Source: Sphingopyxis sp. YF1
GTDB taxonomy: Bacteria; Pseudomonadota; Alphaproteobacteria; Sphingomonadales; Sphingomonadaceae
DNA length: 64,000 bases
Direction of reading: 5' to 3'
Assembly (NCBI RefSeq): GCF_022701295.1
Contig: NZ_CP033204.1
Span: 1,860,001-1,924,000 of the forward strand
The position numbers were made by a program, and so were the translations under genes. This document shows, piece by piece, positions 47,518-56,650 of the stretch. Within the stretch, counting starts at the first letter, position 1. Each line of letters starts with the position of its first letter. The notes under the pieces were generated by a model. That model saw only the letters and a list, made by a program, of their open reading frames with translations. It was not told the origin of the DNA and searched no databases.

Positions 47518-48186
47518 ATGCACAGCAGCACCATCCGTCACAAAATCCTGACGATTCCGGGCCTCGACAACAGCGGCCCGCGCCACTGGCAGAGCCTGTG
47601 GGAACACAAGTTCGCCGATTGCGAACGCGTCGACCTCGGCGAGTGGCATGCGCCCGACAAGGACCAGTGGGTCGAACGCATCGACGAAGCCGTCGCCGGC
47701 GAAGATGCCCCCATCCTGATCGCCGCGCACAGCCTCGGCTGCCACGCCTTTGCTCACTGGTTCGCCCGTGCCGGCGGCTTCGCCCGGACCCGCATCGCCG
47801 GGGCGCTGCTCGTCGCGCCGCCCGACCTGTCGGATCTTCGCCGCGACAGCCGCGTCGCCGCCTTCACCGATGCCCCCGCCTTCACGGCGCGCACCCCGAT
47901 GATCGTCGTTGCCAGCGACAACGACCCGTATGCCAAGACCGCGCATGTCTGGCGCCTGTCGCGGCAATGGGATGCCCGCTTCGTCAATGCGGGTCCGTTC
48001 GGCCATATCAATGCCGATTCGGGCATCGGCGACTGGCCTTATGGACAGTATCTGCTCGCATCGTTACAACCCGCGCCGACGCCGGCCCTCGCCGACGAAA
48101 AGCTTTGGATCCGGGCCGGCGACTGGCCCAACCGGGTCCGCCGCGATCCGCGCTTCGAACATAGGGAAAGTGCATTCCGACCATGA
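47518..48186 (+). CDS. RBBP9/YdeN-family serine hydrolase
   Basis: A 222-residue alpha/beta hydrolase. The opening [20 protein letters not shown], the nucleophile elbow [13 protein letters not shown], the acid region [10 protein letters not shown] and the His in [11 protein letters not shown] match the RBBP9/YdeN family. Substrate unknown; only esterase activity is known for some members. The stop overlaps cysK by 4 bp, so the two are coupled. Downstream of the GHINADSG His it has an extra tail of about 50 residues. Confidence 0.87.
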   Translation: MHSSTIRHKILTIPGLDNSGPRHWQSLWEHKFADCERVDLGEWHAPDKDQWVERIDEAVAGEDAPILIAAHSLGCHAFAHWFARAGGFARTRIAGALLVAPPDLSDLRRDSRVAAFTDAPAFTARTPMIVVASDNDPYAKTAHVWRLSRQWDARFVNAGPFGHINADSGIGDWPYGQYLLASLQPAPTPALADEKLWIRAGDWPNRVRRDPRFEHRESAFRP

Positions 48187-49103
48187 AAGCCAATTCGATT
48201 CTCGACACCATCGGCAACACCCCGCACATCCGGGTCGCCAGGCTGTTCCCCGACGCCGAAGTCTGGGTGAAGTCGGAGCGCAGCAACCCCGGCGGGTCGA
48301 TCAAGGATCGCATCGGCCTTGCGATGATCGAGGCGGCCGAACGCGACGGCAGCCTCAAGGCGGGCGGCACCATCGTCGAGCCGACGTCGGGCAACACCGG
48401 CATCGGCCTCGCGATGGCCGCCGCGGTCAAGGGCTACCGGCTCGTGCTCGTCATGCCTGAAAGCATGTCGCTCGAACGCCGCCGTTTGATGCTCGCCTAT
48501 GGCGCGACCTTCGACCTGACGCCGCGCGAAAAGGGTATGAAGGGCGCGATCGAGCGCGCGATCGAACTGGTCGAGACCACCCCCGGCGCCTGGATGCCGC
48601 AACAGTTCGAAAATGAAGCGAACATCGACGTTCATTTCCGCACCACCGGTCCCGAAATCTATGAGGATTTCAAGGACAGCCCGATCGACGCGCTGATCAC
48701 CGGCGTCGGCACCGGCGGGCACATCACCGGCACCGCGAAATTCCTGAAAGAACGCTGGCCGAACCTCAAGGTCTATGCGGTCGAACCCGAGGCCTCGCCG
48801 GTGATTTCGGGCGGCCAGCCCGCGCCGCATCCGATCCAGGGCATCGGCGCCGGCTTCATCCCGCGCAACCTGCACACCGACCTGCTCGACGGCGTGATCA
48901 AGGTCGACGCCGCCGCCGCCAAGGATTTCGCCCGCCGCGCCGCGACCGAGGAAGGCATGCTCGTCGGCATCTCGTCGGGCGCGACGCTCGCCGCGATCGC
49001 CCAGAAGCTGGCCGAACTGCCCGCGGGCAGCCGCGTGCTCGGTTTCAACTACGACACCGGCGAACGCTATCTGTCGGTGCCCGACTTCCTGCCCGAAATC
49101 TGA
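48183..49103 (+). CDS. cysK: Cysteine synthase A (O-acetylserine sulfhydrylase)
   Basis: A 306-residue PLP enzyme making cysteine from O-acetylserine and sulfide. The PLP Lys is in [12 protein letters not shown], the substrate loop is [12 protein letters not shown], and the phosphate site is [10 protein letters not shown]. Ser in ISSGATLAA binds the PLP nitrogen. Normal length. Coupled to the hydrolase upstream; SleB follows 8 bp later. Confidence 0.95.
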   Translation: MKANSILDTIGNTPHIRVARLFPDAEVWVKSERSNPGGSIKDRIGLAMIEAAERDGSLKAGGTIVEPTSGNTGIGLAMAAAVKGYRLVLVMPESMSLERRRLMLAYGATFDLTPREKGMKGAIERAIELVETTPGAWMPQQFENEANIDVHFRTTGPEIYEDFKDSPIDALITGVGTGGHITGTAKFLKERWPNLKVYAVEPEASPVISGGQPAPHPIQGIGAGFIPRNLHTDLLDGVIKVDAAAAKDFARRAATEEGMLVGISSGATLAAIAQKLAELPAGSRVLGFNYDTGERYLSVPDFLPEI

Positions 49104-49111
49104 TCCGGCGC

Positions 49112-50269
49112 ATGATCCCGAGGGGGCTTTCCCGCACGTTGCCCCTGCGGCGCGACTGGTCGGCGTGGGCGTTCGCGCTGCTGTCGGTCGCGGCGATCGC
49201 CGCCGTGCTCTATGCGAGCACGGCGAGCGACGCGCCGCGCTACAGCGTCCGCATCCCTCCCGCAGCCCCTCCGGCGAATACCATCCCCGAGGTCCTGCCG
49301 ATGGACCTCGCACCGGTCGACGAAGCCGATGCACGTGCCGCCAACGCAAAGATCCCGCTGGTCACCAGGGGCTTCGTCGCGGCGCGCCCCTTCGTCTATT
49401 CGGGCGATGCCGACAACCGTGGCCGTGCACGCGACTGCCTCGCCGCAGCGATGCTCTACGAGGCAGGTGACGATAGCCAGGGCCAGCGCGCAGTCGGACA
49501 GGTCGTGATCAATCGCGTCCGCCACCCTGCCTTTCCCAAATCGATCTGCGGCGTGGTGTTCCAGGGATCCGAACGCACTACGGGCTGTCAGTTCACCTTC
49601 ACCTGCGACGGCGCGCTCGCACGCCGCTATTCGGACGCGGCCTGGACGCGCGCGCAGGTAAACGCCGAAATCGCGCTCGCGGGCGGTGTCGATCCGCGCG
49701 TCGGACTCGCGACGCATTATCACACCGACTGGGTGCGCCCCTATTGGAGCGACAGCCTCGAAAAGATCGCCATCGTCGATACCCACCTCTTCTTCCGCTG
49801 GCCCGGCTACTGGGGCACGCCCGGCGCCTTTCGCGGCAATGTCGCGGGGACCGAGACGCCGGTCGCCAAGATGGCGGGCTTGTCCCCGCTACATCTCGGC
49901 GGCGCCACGGGGCTCGCCGATGCCGCCGTCGACGCCGCCGCGGGCGAAGCGCGCATCACTGCCAATGCACCGGTTCCCGGTCAGGTGGTCTCGGGCGGGC
50001 GCGAGACGATCACGATCCTTCTCGATCGCAAGGCGGCACCCGAAAGCTTCGTCACCCTCGCGCTGCGCCTTTGCGGTACCCGCGAATATTGCAAGTTCAT
50101 GGGCTGGACCAACCCGGTGCTCAAGCCCGAAAGCGAAGCGATGAGCGACACCCAGCGCGCCGGCATGACCTTCTCCTACCTTCGCGACGACAAGGCGGGT
50201 TTCGAAAAGGCGCTGTGGAATTGCAGCGAATACAAGCGCGACGACACGCGGCAGTGCATGAAACGGTGA
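49112..50269 (+). CDS. Cell-wall hydrolase, SleB-like
   Basis: A 385-residue protein with one N-terminal membrane segment (about 18-36). The Hydrolase_2/SleB domain spans about 105-220: RDCLAAAMLYEAGDDSQGQRAVGQVVINRVRHPAFPKSICGVVFQG...CQFTFTCDG, with the putative catalytic Glu in LYEAG. The C-terminal half is unassigned. SleB domains are lytic transglycosylase-type enzymes on peptidoglycan. The protein is membrane anchored and faces the periplasm. Confidence 0.87.
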   Translation: MIPRGLSRTLPLRRDWSAWAFALLSVAAIAAVLYASTASDAPRYSVRIPPAAPPANTIPEVLPMDLAPVDEADARAANAKIPLVTRGFVAARPFVYSGDADNRGRARDCLAAAMLYEAGDDSQGQRAVGQVVINRVRHPAFPKSICGVVFQGSERTTGCQFTFTCDGALARRYSDAAWTRAQVNAEIALAGGVDPRVGLATHYHTDWVRPYWSDSLEKIAIVDTHLFFRWPGYWGTPGAFRGNVAGTETPVAKMAGLSPLHLGGATGLADAAVDAAAGEARITANAPVPGQVVSGGRETITILLDRKAAPESFVTLALRLCGTREYCKFMGWTNPVLKPESEAMSDTQRAGMTFSYLRDDKAGFEKALWNCSEYKRDDTRQCMKR

Positions 50270-50301
50270 CGAGGGCGTAGCCGCCGTCCGTCAGCGTCCG
50301 G

Positions 50302-50712
50302 TCAGAACTGCCCCATGATCCCGATCGCGGCATAGCGATCGCCCAGATTGCCCTTCAACTTCAGCTTGGGCAGCAGGTCGAACGCCGCCGTACCATAGAT
50401 TCGCGTCCGGTCGCCGCTGATCCGCGCGCCTGCGCCGATTTCGGCGAACGCCGGGATCGTCACCGTCGCCTCGGCCTTGGCATAGGGTTTGATCTCGCGC
50501 TCGTCATTGTCCGAATGGATCAGCAGCCCGCCGATCGGGCGCAATGTGATCGGGCCGGCACGGAAACCATAGCCCGCACCGAGTTCCCCGCCCCAATGCC
50601 CCTGCGCCCGCGCAAGATTGCCTTCGACCGCGACGCTCTCGGCGCTGGCCGCGGCCGGAACGGTCAGGGCAAGCACCGCGCCGAGCGTTGCGGCGAATTT
50701 GAGAGCTGACAT
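50302..50712 (-). CDS. Small secreted beta-barrel-like protein
   Basis: A 136-residue protein with a signal peptide (MSALKFAATLGAVLALTVPAAASA). The mature part is about 110 residues of alternating strands (GGELGAGYGFRAGPITLRPIGG, AEIGAGARISGDRTRIYGTAAF), ending in Phe (GIMGQF), like a small outer-membrane barrel. The ATG at 50712 has GGGAAA upstream; one at 50724 is also possible. Function unknown. Confidence 0.7.
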   Translation of the reverse strand: MSALKFAATLGAVLALTVPAAASAESVAVEGNLARAQGHWGGELGAGYGFRAGPITLRPIGGLLIHSDNDEREIKPYAKAEATVTIPAFAEIGAGARISGDRTRIYGTAAFDLLPKLKLKGNLGDRYAAIGIMGQF

Positions 50713-50876
50713 CTTGTTTCCCATGATCTGATCGATGGGCACGACCCTATGGACGCGATTCCGCGCTCGCAAGCGATCCACCCTCATTTTGCGGCGGAGC
50801 GAGTCGATTGGTCGACGGAGCCGTCCCTGACGGCCCGTCGAGCCATGGCCTCGATTTTAAGGATCCGGGCGCCGCC

Positions 50877-52007
50877 CTACGGCCGGATCAGATATTTCTC
50901 GCCGGTCCGCTTGGCGTTGTACGCGTGCGCCGTGTCGAGGTTGAGCGCCTCGACCAGCGAAATCTCGTGGCTGTAGTGGCTCTTGAAGGTCGTCGTCAGT
51001 TCGTCGACGACGCGCTGGCGCATCCGCCCGACGACCTCCCAGCCCGCCTTCTGCATGAACGGGGTGAGCAAAAAGCCGCCCAGCCCCCAGGTCAGCCCGA
51101 AGCTGCGGTTGAGGATCGTCGGTCCGACGTCGAGCGCGCCATAGATATAAACCTGCTTGAAGCTGTCCGAACCGTAGCGGCTGTAGGTCGTCATCCGCTT
51201 CACCGCCGCGACCTCCATCGCCGACAATATCTGCCCGGCCAGCTTGCCGCCGCCGATCGCGTCAAAGCCCAGCGTCGCGCCGGTCTCGACGATCGCGTCG
51301 ACCAGCCGGTCCTGGAAATCGTCGGCGCTGCTGTTGACGATATGCGTCGCGCCAATACCCTTCAAAATTGCGACCTGCGCATCGCTGCGCACGATGTTGA
51401 CCAGCGGGATACCGTCCTTGGCGCAGATCTTGACCAGCATCTGCCCCAGGTTCGACGCCGCGGCGGTGTGCGCCAGCGCGCTGTGCCCCTCCATCCGCAT
51501 CGTTTCGGTGAAGGCGAGCGAGGTCAGCGGATTGACGAAGCACGACGCGCCGTCGACCGGATCGGTGCCGGCGGGCAGTTCCATCGTCATCTGCACCGGC
51601 AGGCAGCGATATTCGGCGTACATCTCGCCGCCGAGCAGCGCGACCGTCTTGCCGAGCAGCGCCTGGGCTTCGGGCGATTCCCCCGCTTTCACGACCAGCC
51701 CGCAGCCCTCGTTGCCGATGGGAAGCGCGTCGCCGATCCGCCCGCCCATCGCGCGCATCCCGGCGGGAGGGATATCGGCGGTGATCGCCGGCAGCCCGTC
51801 ACGCGTCGAGGCGCGTGCGGTCGACATGTCGGCGCCGCCGAAGAGCAAGCCCAGATCCGACGGATTGATCGGCGTCGCGAGCACCTTCACCAGCACCTCG
51901 TGCGGCTTCGGCTCGGGCATCGGGCGCCGCTCGAAAAACACCTCGAGTTCGCCCTCGGGCTTTACCAAGGTCAGCATGACGAGGTTGGTGGCGGGCAGGT
52001 CGGTCAT
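50877..52007 (-). CDS. Medium-chain alcohol dehydrogenase/quinone-oxidoreductase-like protein
   Basis: A 376-residue MDR-family protein. VKVLATPINPSDLGLLFGG, GNEGCGLVVKAGESP, AAASNLGQMLVKICAKDGIPLVNIVR (Rossmann region) and LGFDAIGGGKLAGQIL follow the family order. No structural zinc Cys cluster is seen. It would reduce or oxidise a carbonyl or enoyl substrate with NAD(P)H. GGAGAG precedes the ATG. It lies 95 bp after the ligase gene in the same direction, so possibly the same transcript. Confidence 0.83.
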   Translation of the reverse strand: MTDLPATNLVMLTLVKPEGELEVFFERRPMPEPKPHEVLVKVLATPINPSDLGLLFGGADMSTARASTRDGLPAITADIPPAGMRAMGGRIGDALPIGNEGCGLVVKAGESPEAQALLGKTVALLGGEMYAEYRCLPVQMTMELPAGTDPVDGASCFVNPLTSLAFTETMRMEGHSALAHTAAASNLGQMLVKICAKDGIPLVNIVRSDAQVAILKGIGATHIVNSSADDFQDRLVDAIVETGATLGFDAIGGGKLAGQILSAMEVAAVKRMTTYSRYGSDSFKQVYIYGALDVGPTILNRSFGLTWGLGGFLLTPFMQKAGWEVVGRMRQRVVDELTTTFKSHYSHEISLVEALNLDTAHAYNAKRTGEKYLIRP

Positions 52008-52102
52008 GGCGCATCTCTCCGGTGCAATTGGTTTTTCGATGCAACCGAAATAGGCGGCCCGGCGCGCGGTGGCAATCGCCAAGCGCGCACCTGCCCTGCG
52101 CG

Positions 52103-53665
52103 CTACCCCACCGCGCGGTCGCGTCCCTCCCAATAGGGTGCGCGCAGTTCGCGCCGCAGCACTTTGCCCGACGGGTTGCGCGGCAGCGCATCGATGAATT
52201 CGATGCTTTTCGGTGCCTTGTACGCCGCAATATGGTCGCGCGCCCACGCGATGACCGCGGCCGGGTCGGGCGCGCCGTCGGCCGAGGCGACGACGAGCGC
52301 CTTCACCGATTCGCCCCATTTGTCATCGGGTACACCGATCACCGCGACGTCGGCGACCCCGGGACAGCCCATGATCGCGCTCTCGACCTCGGCCGGATAG
52401 ACATTTTCGCCGCCCGAGACGATCATGTCCTTGATCCGGTCGTGGACGAAATAGAAGCCGTCGGCGTCGCGGTAGCCGACATCGCCCGTGTGGAGCCAGC
52501 CGCCCGCGAGCGTCTCGGCCGTCGCACCCTCGCGGTGCCAATATTCCTTCATCACGATGCCACCGCGGATCGCGATCTCGCCGATCGCACCGTCACCGAG
52601 TTCGGCGCCGTCGCCGTCGAGGATCGCCATCTCCACCCCGGGCCACGGCTTGCCGCACGATGTCAGCTTGCCCGGCAGGTCGTGTGCGCCGGGCGAAAGA
52701 TAGGAGCCGCCCCCGGCGGACTCGGTCATGCCATAGAATTGCACGAAGTCGCATCCGAAGGTCGCGCGCGCGCGGCGCAGCACGTCCTCGGCGATCGGCG
52801 AGGCACCATATGCGATCGACTTGAGTTCGGGATAGGCCCCCGCGCCCACCTCGGGCTGGAGCAGCATCATCTGGATCATCGCAGGCGCAAGAAAGGCATG
52901 CGCGACCCGTTCCTCGCGCAGCATGCGCACCGCATCGGGTGCAGAGAAATCCTTGACGAGGACAAGGCGCCCGCCCTGCGCAAGGCCCGAGAAGCTGACG
53001 TTGGTCCCCGCGACGTGGAACAGCGGCATCACGATCATCACCGTCTCGTCCTCGCCATAGGCGAAGCCGTCGACCTCGGTCGCGGCCTCCAGGAAGGTCC
53101 GGTAATTGGCGTGGGTAAGGACGACGCCCTTGGGGCGGCCCGTCGTGCCGCTGGTGTAGAGCTGGAGCACGTCGTCGGCGAGTTCGGGGCCGGGAAGCGG
53201 GGTGGCCGCGGCATCGCCGAGCCATTGCTCGAAAGGCTCGAACGCCGGGTGTGCGCCATAGAGCGCGATCAGGCGCGGCGGGCTGGCGAGGTCGGCCACC
53301 GCGGCGAGCGCAGCATCGAAGAAATCCTCGCCGACGAAGAGCAGCTTGGGTGCAGCGTCGCCGACGATGAAGCCGATTTCCGCCGGCGCGAGGCGGCAAT
53401 TGACCGGCGCAAGGCAGGCGCGCGCGCGCGCGGTGCCGAAAAAGAGCGGATACCAGCCGTCGTGGTTCTTGGTGAGCGCCGACACACGGTCGCGCGGGCC
53501 CACGCCCGAAGCGATCAGCGCATGCGCAACGCGATTCGACTGCGCATCGAGCTCGGCAAAGCTGGTCTCGCGGGTCCCATATTTCACCGCAACCGCATCG
53601 CCCCGCTTGCGCGCCTGCGCCGCCGGAATGTCGGCCAGCGTCCGGATGGCGTCCAGATCGATCAT
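52103..53665 (-). CDS. AMP-forming acyl-CoA ligase
   Basis: A 520-residue ANL-superfamily enzyme. The P-loop is LYTSGTTGRPKGVVLTHANY, A5 is YGMTESAG, A7/A8 are WLHTGDVGYRDADGFYFVHDRIKDMI, and the C-terminal catalytic Lys is in PSGKVLRREL. It activates a carboxylic acid to acyl-AMP and then acyl-CoA. A MarR-type palindrome sits 35 bp upstream of the start and is shared with the divergent metE-like gene. The carbon substrate is not readable. Confidence 0.9.
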   Translation of the reverse strand: MIDLDAIRTLADIPAAQARKRGDAVAVKYGTRETSFAELDAQSNRVAHALIASGVGPRDRVSALTKNHDGWYPLFFGTARARACLAPVNCRLAPAEIGFIVGDAAPKLLFVGEDFFDAALAAVADLASPPRLIALYGAHPAFEPFEQWLGDAAATPLPGPELADDVLQLYTSGTTGRPKGVVLTHANYRTFLEAATEVDGFAYGEDETVMIVMPLFHVAGTNVSFSGLAQGGRLVLVKDFSAPDAVRMLREERVAHAFLAPAMIQMMLLQPEVGAGAYPELKSIAYGASPIAEDVLRRARATFGCDFVQFYGMTESAGGGSYLSPGAHDLPGKLTSCGKPWPGVEMAILDGDGAELGDGAIGEIAIRGGIVMKEYWHREGATAETLAGGWLHTGDVGYRDADGFYFVHDRIKDMIVSGGENVYPAEVESAIMGCPGVADVAVIGVPDDKWGESVKALVVASADGAPDPAAVIAWARDHIAAYKAPKSIEFIDALPRNPSGKVLRRELRAPYWEGRDRAVG

Positions 53666-53699
53666 TTTCCTCTCCTCACGCAGCTGTTTCGCTTGAATT

Positions 53700-53715
53700 G
53701 GATAGAATACTAAGT
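53700..53715. promoter_or_regulatory. Putative MarR-type operator (site 1)
   Basis: GGATAGAATACTAAGT. It lies between the divergent ligase and metE-like starts and matches the site at 61741-61756 at 15 of 16 bases. ATACT-A-AGTA(A/T) inside it is also nearly palindromic, so the true centre is uncertain. Confidence 0.55.
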
Positions 53716-53752
53716 AAATCTTTGACCAGCCCTAAAATCGAGAGGACCGGCC

Positions 53753-54805
53753 TTGTTCGAACACCCTATCCTGCCGACAACGATCGTCGGAAGCTACCCC
53801 CAGCCCGACTGGCTGATCGATCGCGAACGGCTGAAAGCCAGCCTGCCGCCGCGCGTCCGCGCCGAGACGCTGTGGCGCATCCCCGAACCCTGGCTGGCGG
53901 ATGCACAGGAAGCCGCGACGCTGATGGCGATCCGCGATCAGGAAGAACTGGGGATCGACATCGTCGGCGATGGCGAAATGCGCCGCGAAAGCTATTCGAA
54001 CCGGCTGGCGACGGCGCTGTCGGGTATCGATACCGAAAAGCATGGCACCGCGATCGACCGCACGGGCAACGCCAATCCGGTGCCGCTCGTCTCGGGTCCG
54101 ATCCGCCGTATCGCGCCGATCGAGGCGCAGGACGCCGCCTTCCTGCGGCGCCATTCGACGAAGCCCGTCAAGCTCACCCTGCCCGGCCCCTTCACGATGA
54201 CACAACAGGCTGAAAACGGGTTTTACCCCGACGAACGGTCGCTCGCGATGGACTATGCCGATGCGGTCAATGCCGAGGTGAAGGACCTGTTTGCGGCCGG
54301 GGTCGACGTCGTCCAGCTCGACGAACCCTATCTGCAGGCGCGCGCCGCGGAAGCCAACGCCTATGCGATCGAGTCGATCAACCGCGCGCTCGACGGCGTG
54401 GGCGGGACGACCGCGCTGCACATCTGCTTCGGCTATGCGATGGTGCATCACGGAGCAGGCGCGACGGGGCCGAAGCCCAAGGCCTATGACTTCCTCGCCG
54501 AGCTCGAAGCGTCGGCGATCGACGTGATCTCGATCGAGGCCGCGCAGCCCGGGCTCGACCCCGCGATCCTCGCCGAGCTGCCGACCAAGACGATCATGTA
54601 CGGCGTGCTCGACCTGTCGATCCCCGAGGTCGAGACACCCGAAGTGGTCGCGGGCCGCATCCGCGAGGCGCTGCGTTACGTCGACGCCGAACGGCTGTGG
54701 ATCGCGCCCGACTGCGGGATGAAATACCACAGCCGCGAGCATTCGCAGGCCAAGCTGAAGGCGATGGTCGACGGGGCGGCGATGGTGCGCGCGGAACTGA
54801 AATGA
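53753..54805 (+). CDS. MetE-like (cobalamin-independent methionine synthase) C-terminal-domain protein
   Basis: A 350-residue TIM barrel like the catalytic half of MetE. TTIVGSYPQPDWL opens it. Zinc-site residues are visible: His and Cys in LHICFGY and Cys in PDCGMKY; VQLDEPYL is the family's substrate motif. It lacks the N-terminal half of true MetE. Such short homologues may move methyl groups from other donors, for example in O-demethylation pathways. The start is TTG with AGAGG upstream. Its promoter region shares the palindrome with the ligase. Confidence 0.83.
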   Translation: MFEHPILPTTIVGSYPQPDWLIDRERLKASLPPRVRAETLWRIPEPWLADAQEAATLMAIRDQEELGIDIVGDGEMRRESYSNRLATALSGIDTEKHGTAIDRTGNANPVPLVSGPIRRIAPIEAQDAAFLRRHSTKPVKLTLPGPFTMTQQAENGFYPDERSLAMDYADAVNAEVKDLFAAGVDVVQLDEPYLQARAAEANAYAIESINRALDGVGGTTALHICFGYAMVHHGAGATGPKPKAYDFLAELEASAIDVISIEAAQPGLDPAILAELPTKTIMYGVLDLSIPEVETPEVVAGRIREALRYVDAERLWIAPDCGMKYHSREHSQAKLKAMVDGAAMVRAELK

Positions 54806-54811
54806 ACGGCT

Positions 54812-54927
54812 CCCCTCCCGCTTGCGGGAGGGGTCTGGGGTGGGCCAGCGACGGCTCGATTGCCTACCCCGCTGCGGCTAGCCAGCAAGCTGGCAAGTCT
54901 CGCTGCCCCTCCCGCGTGCGGGAGGGG
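54812..54927. repeat. Paired GC-rich palindromic repeats (REP-like)
   Basis: Two near-identical 22-bp hairpins, CCCCTCCCGC-TT-GCGGGAGGGG (54812-54833) and CCCCTCCCGC-GT-GCGGGAGGGG (54906-54927), with 10-bp stems in direct order. A smaller GCCAGC-AA-GCTGGC hairpin lies between them (near 54881). The block fills the gap between the 3' ends of two convergent genes. Confidence 0.75.
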
Positions 54928-55620
54928 TCAGGCGTCGATAAATTCGCTCAGCAACGGCACCACCACCTCCGGCGCTTCGACCGTCGGCAAATGCCCCGTG
55001 CCCGGCACGACTTCGAGCCGCGCGCCGGGGATTGCCCCGGCAATCTCGTCATGATGCGCGCGGCTGGTGATCCCGTCCTGCTCGCCCCAGATCAGCAGCG
55101 TCGGCACCGCAATCTCGCCAAGGCGCGGGCGGCTGTCGATGCGCGCCATGATCGCGCGCTGCTGGGCGAGGAAGGTTTCGGCGCCGGTGTCGGCCGCCAT
55201 TTGCCGCGCGATTCCCAGAAGACGCTCGTCGCCACGCTTGTGCTCGGGAAAGAGGATCGGGATGCGCTCCTCGACGACCTGATCGAACCGCCCGCTCGTC
55301 ACAAGGTCGATATACCCCTGCCGACGCGCAGTCTGCGCCGGACCGTCCGCCGAGGCGAGGGTCGAGATGAGCGCCAGCCTGGCGACGCGATCGGGCGCCC
55401 GGCGCATCACCTCGAAGGCGATGAAACCGCCCATGGCGTGACCGACGAGGATGAATTTCGACGGCGCATTGTCGAGCAGCCGCTGCGCAAACCCTTCGAT
55501 CGTGTCGTCGCTCCGGTTATCGGCGACGATGACTTCGCGGTCCGGCCATGCGTCGAGCAAGGGCTGCCAGACCGCGTCGGTCAGGAGCTGGCCGGTGATG
55601 AGGACAATGGGGAGAGTCAT
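54928..55620 (-). CDS. Alpha/beta hydrolase-fold protein lacking the nucleophile Ser
   Basis: A 230-residue alpha/beta-hydrolase fold protein. The nucleophile elbow reads VGHAMGG, with Ala where the catalytic Ser of GHSMGG should be. The acid (LIWGEQDGIT) and His (PGTGHLPTVEAP) regions are kept. Without Ser it cannot be an ordinary esterase; it could be a pseudoenzyme, a lyase or a cofactor-free oxygenase-like member. It is flanked by repeats on both sides. Confidence 0.8.
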   Translation of the reverse strand: MTLPIVLITGQLLTDAVWQPLLDAWPDREVIVADNRSDDTIEGFAQRLLDNAPSKFILVGHAMGGFIAFEVMRRAPDRVARLALISTLASADGPAQTARRQGYIDLVTSGRFDQVVEERIPILFPEHKRGDERLLGIARQMAADTGAETFLAQQRAIMARIDSRPRLGEIAVPTLLIWGEQDGITSRAHHDEIAGAIPGARLEVVPGTGHLPTVEAPEVVVPLLSEFIDA

Positions 55621-55639
55621 GGGTTCAATCCTGAAGTTT

Positions 55640-55722
55640 CGTCATTGCGAGGAGCGAAGCGACGCGGCAATCCAGAGCAGGCGTAAACCGCTCCGGATTG
55701 CTTCGCTTCGCTCGCAATGACG
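55640..55722. repeat. Imperfect inverted repeat (dispersed element)
   Basis: The left arm starts CGTCATTGCGAGGAGCGAAG (55640-55659) and continues to GGCAATCCAG. The right arm is GGATTGCTTCGCTTCGCTCG followed by CAATGACG (to 55722). The arms are reverse complements with small indels. This GTCATTGCGAG...GCAATCC type of element occurs as dispersed intergenic repeats in many bacteria. It lies between the 5' end of one gene and the 3' end of the next. Confidence 0.7.
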
Positions 55723-55729
55723 AAGTGTT

Positions 55730-56650
55730 TCATATGACTTGATGCAGGAGCGGTTCGCCGGCGGTGAGCCGGCGACAATTCTCGTGCGCCACCGTCAGGC
55801 TGCGCACGAGCGTTTCGGGGGTGAGCCAGGCAATGTGCGGCGCCAGCACCACGCCCGGCAGGCCGAGCAGCGGATTGCCGCGCGGCAACGGCTCCTCGGC
55901 GAAGACGTCGAGACCGGCGCCGCGCAGCTGACCGCTGGTCAGCGCCTCGACCAGCCTCGCCTGATCGACCAGTTCGCCGCGCGCGGTGTTCACGAGGATC
56001 GCCCCCTTCTTCATCGCGAAGGGATCGATGCTCGCCCGCGTCTCGTCGGTGAGCGGGATGTGCAGCGATACGATATCGCTCTCCGCCAGCAGGCGCTCGA
56101 GCGGCACGAACTCATAGGGCACATCGCGCGGGCTGCGCGCGGTGTAGACGATCTTTGCCCCCAGCGCCGCCAGCGCGGGCGCCAGCAGCTGCGCCGAATG
56201 GCCGAAACCGACGAGCCCGATCGTGCGCCCGGCGATTTCGCCGACCTGATCGAGTTCGGACGGATCGGCGGTCCACCCCTCCCCGGCCCGCGTCCGTGCA
56301 TCGAAGAAGCAGGTGCGGCGCAGCACCGCCATCATCAGCGACAGCGCCATTTCGGCGACCGCCTGGCTGTTGGTGCCGGGCATGTTGCACACGGCAACGC
56401 CATGATCGCGCGCCGCGTCGAGCGCGATGGTGTTCACCCCGACGCCGAGCTTCTGGATCAGCTCGAGCTTCGGCGCCGACGCGATGAAGCCTGGAGTCAC
56501 CGGCGTGAGCACGTGGAGAAGTGCGGTAATCTCGCTCGCCACGCCGTCCAGCGGCTCGGCCTCGTCGACATGCGTCACGACGCCTGCGCCGAAAATAGCG
56601 TCGACCGCGTCGCGGAAGCCGGGGCTCGGGCGCGCGTGGAGGACGATCAT
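55730..56650 (-). CDS. D-2-hydroxyacid dehydrogenase
   Basis: A 306-residue NAD(P)-dependent enzyme. LGVGVNTIALDAA, the dinucleotide motif GLVGFGHSAQLLAPAL, NTARGELVDQARLVEAL (catalytic Arg), DVFAEEPLP (Glu) and APHIAWLTPETL (His) are in order. It interconverts a 2-oxoacid and a D-2-hydroxyacid, for example hydroxypyruvate and D-glycerate. It overlaps the enolase-like gene by 4 bp and is the last gene of the five-gene operon. Confidence 0.9.
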   Translation of the reverse strand: MIVLHARPSPGFRDAVDAIFGAGVVTHVDEAEPLDGVASEITALLHVLTPVTPGFIASAPKLELIQKLGVGVNTIALDAARDHGVAVCNMPGTNSQAVAEMALSLMMAVLRRTCFFDARTRAGEGWTADPSELDQVGEIAGRTIGLVGFGHSAQLLAPALAALGAKIVYTARSPRDVPYEFVPLERLLAESDIVSLHIPLTDETRASIDPFAMKKGAILVNTARGELVDQARLVEALTSGQLRGAGLDVFAEEPLPRGNPLLGLPGVVLAPHIAWLTPETLVRSLTVAHENCRRLTAGEPLLHQVI

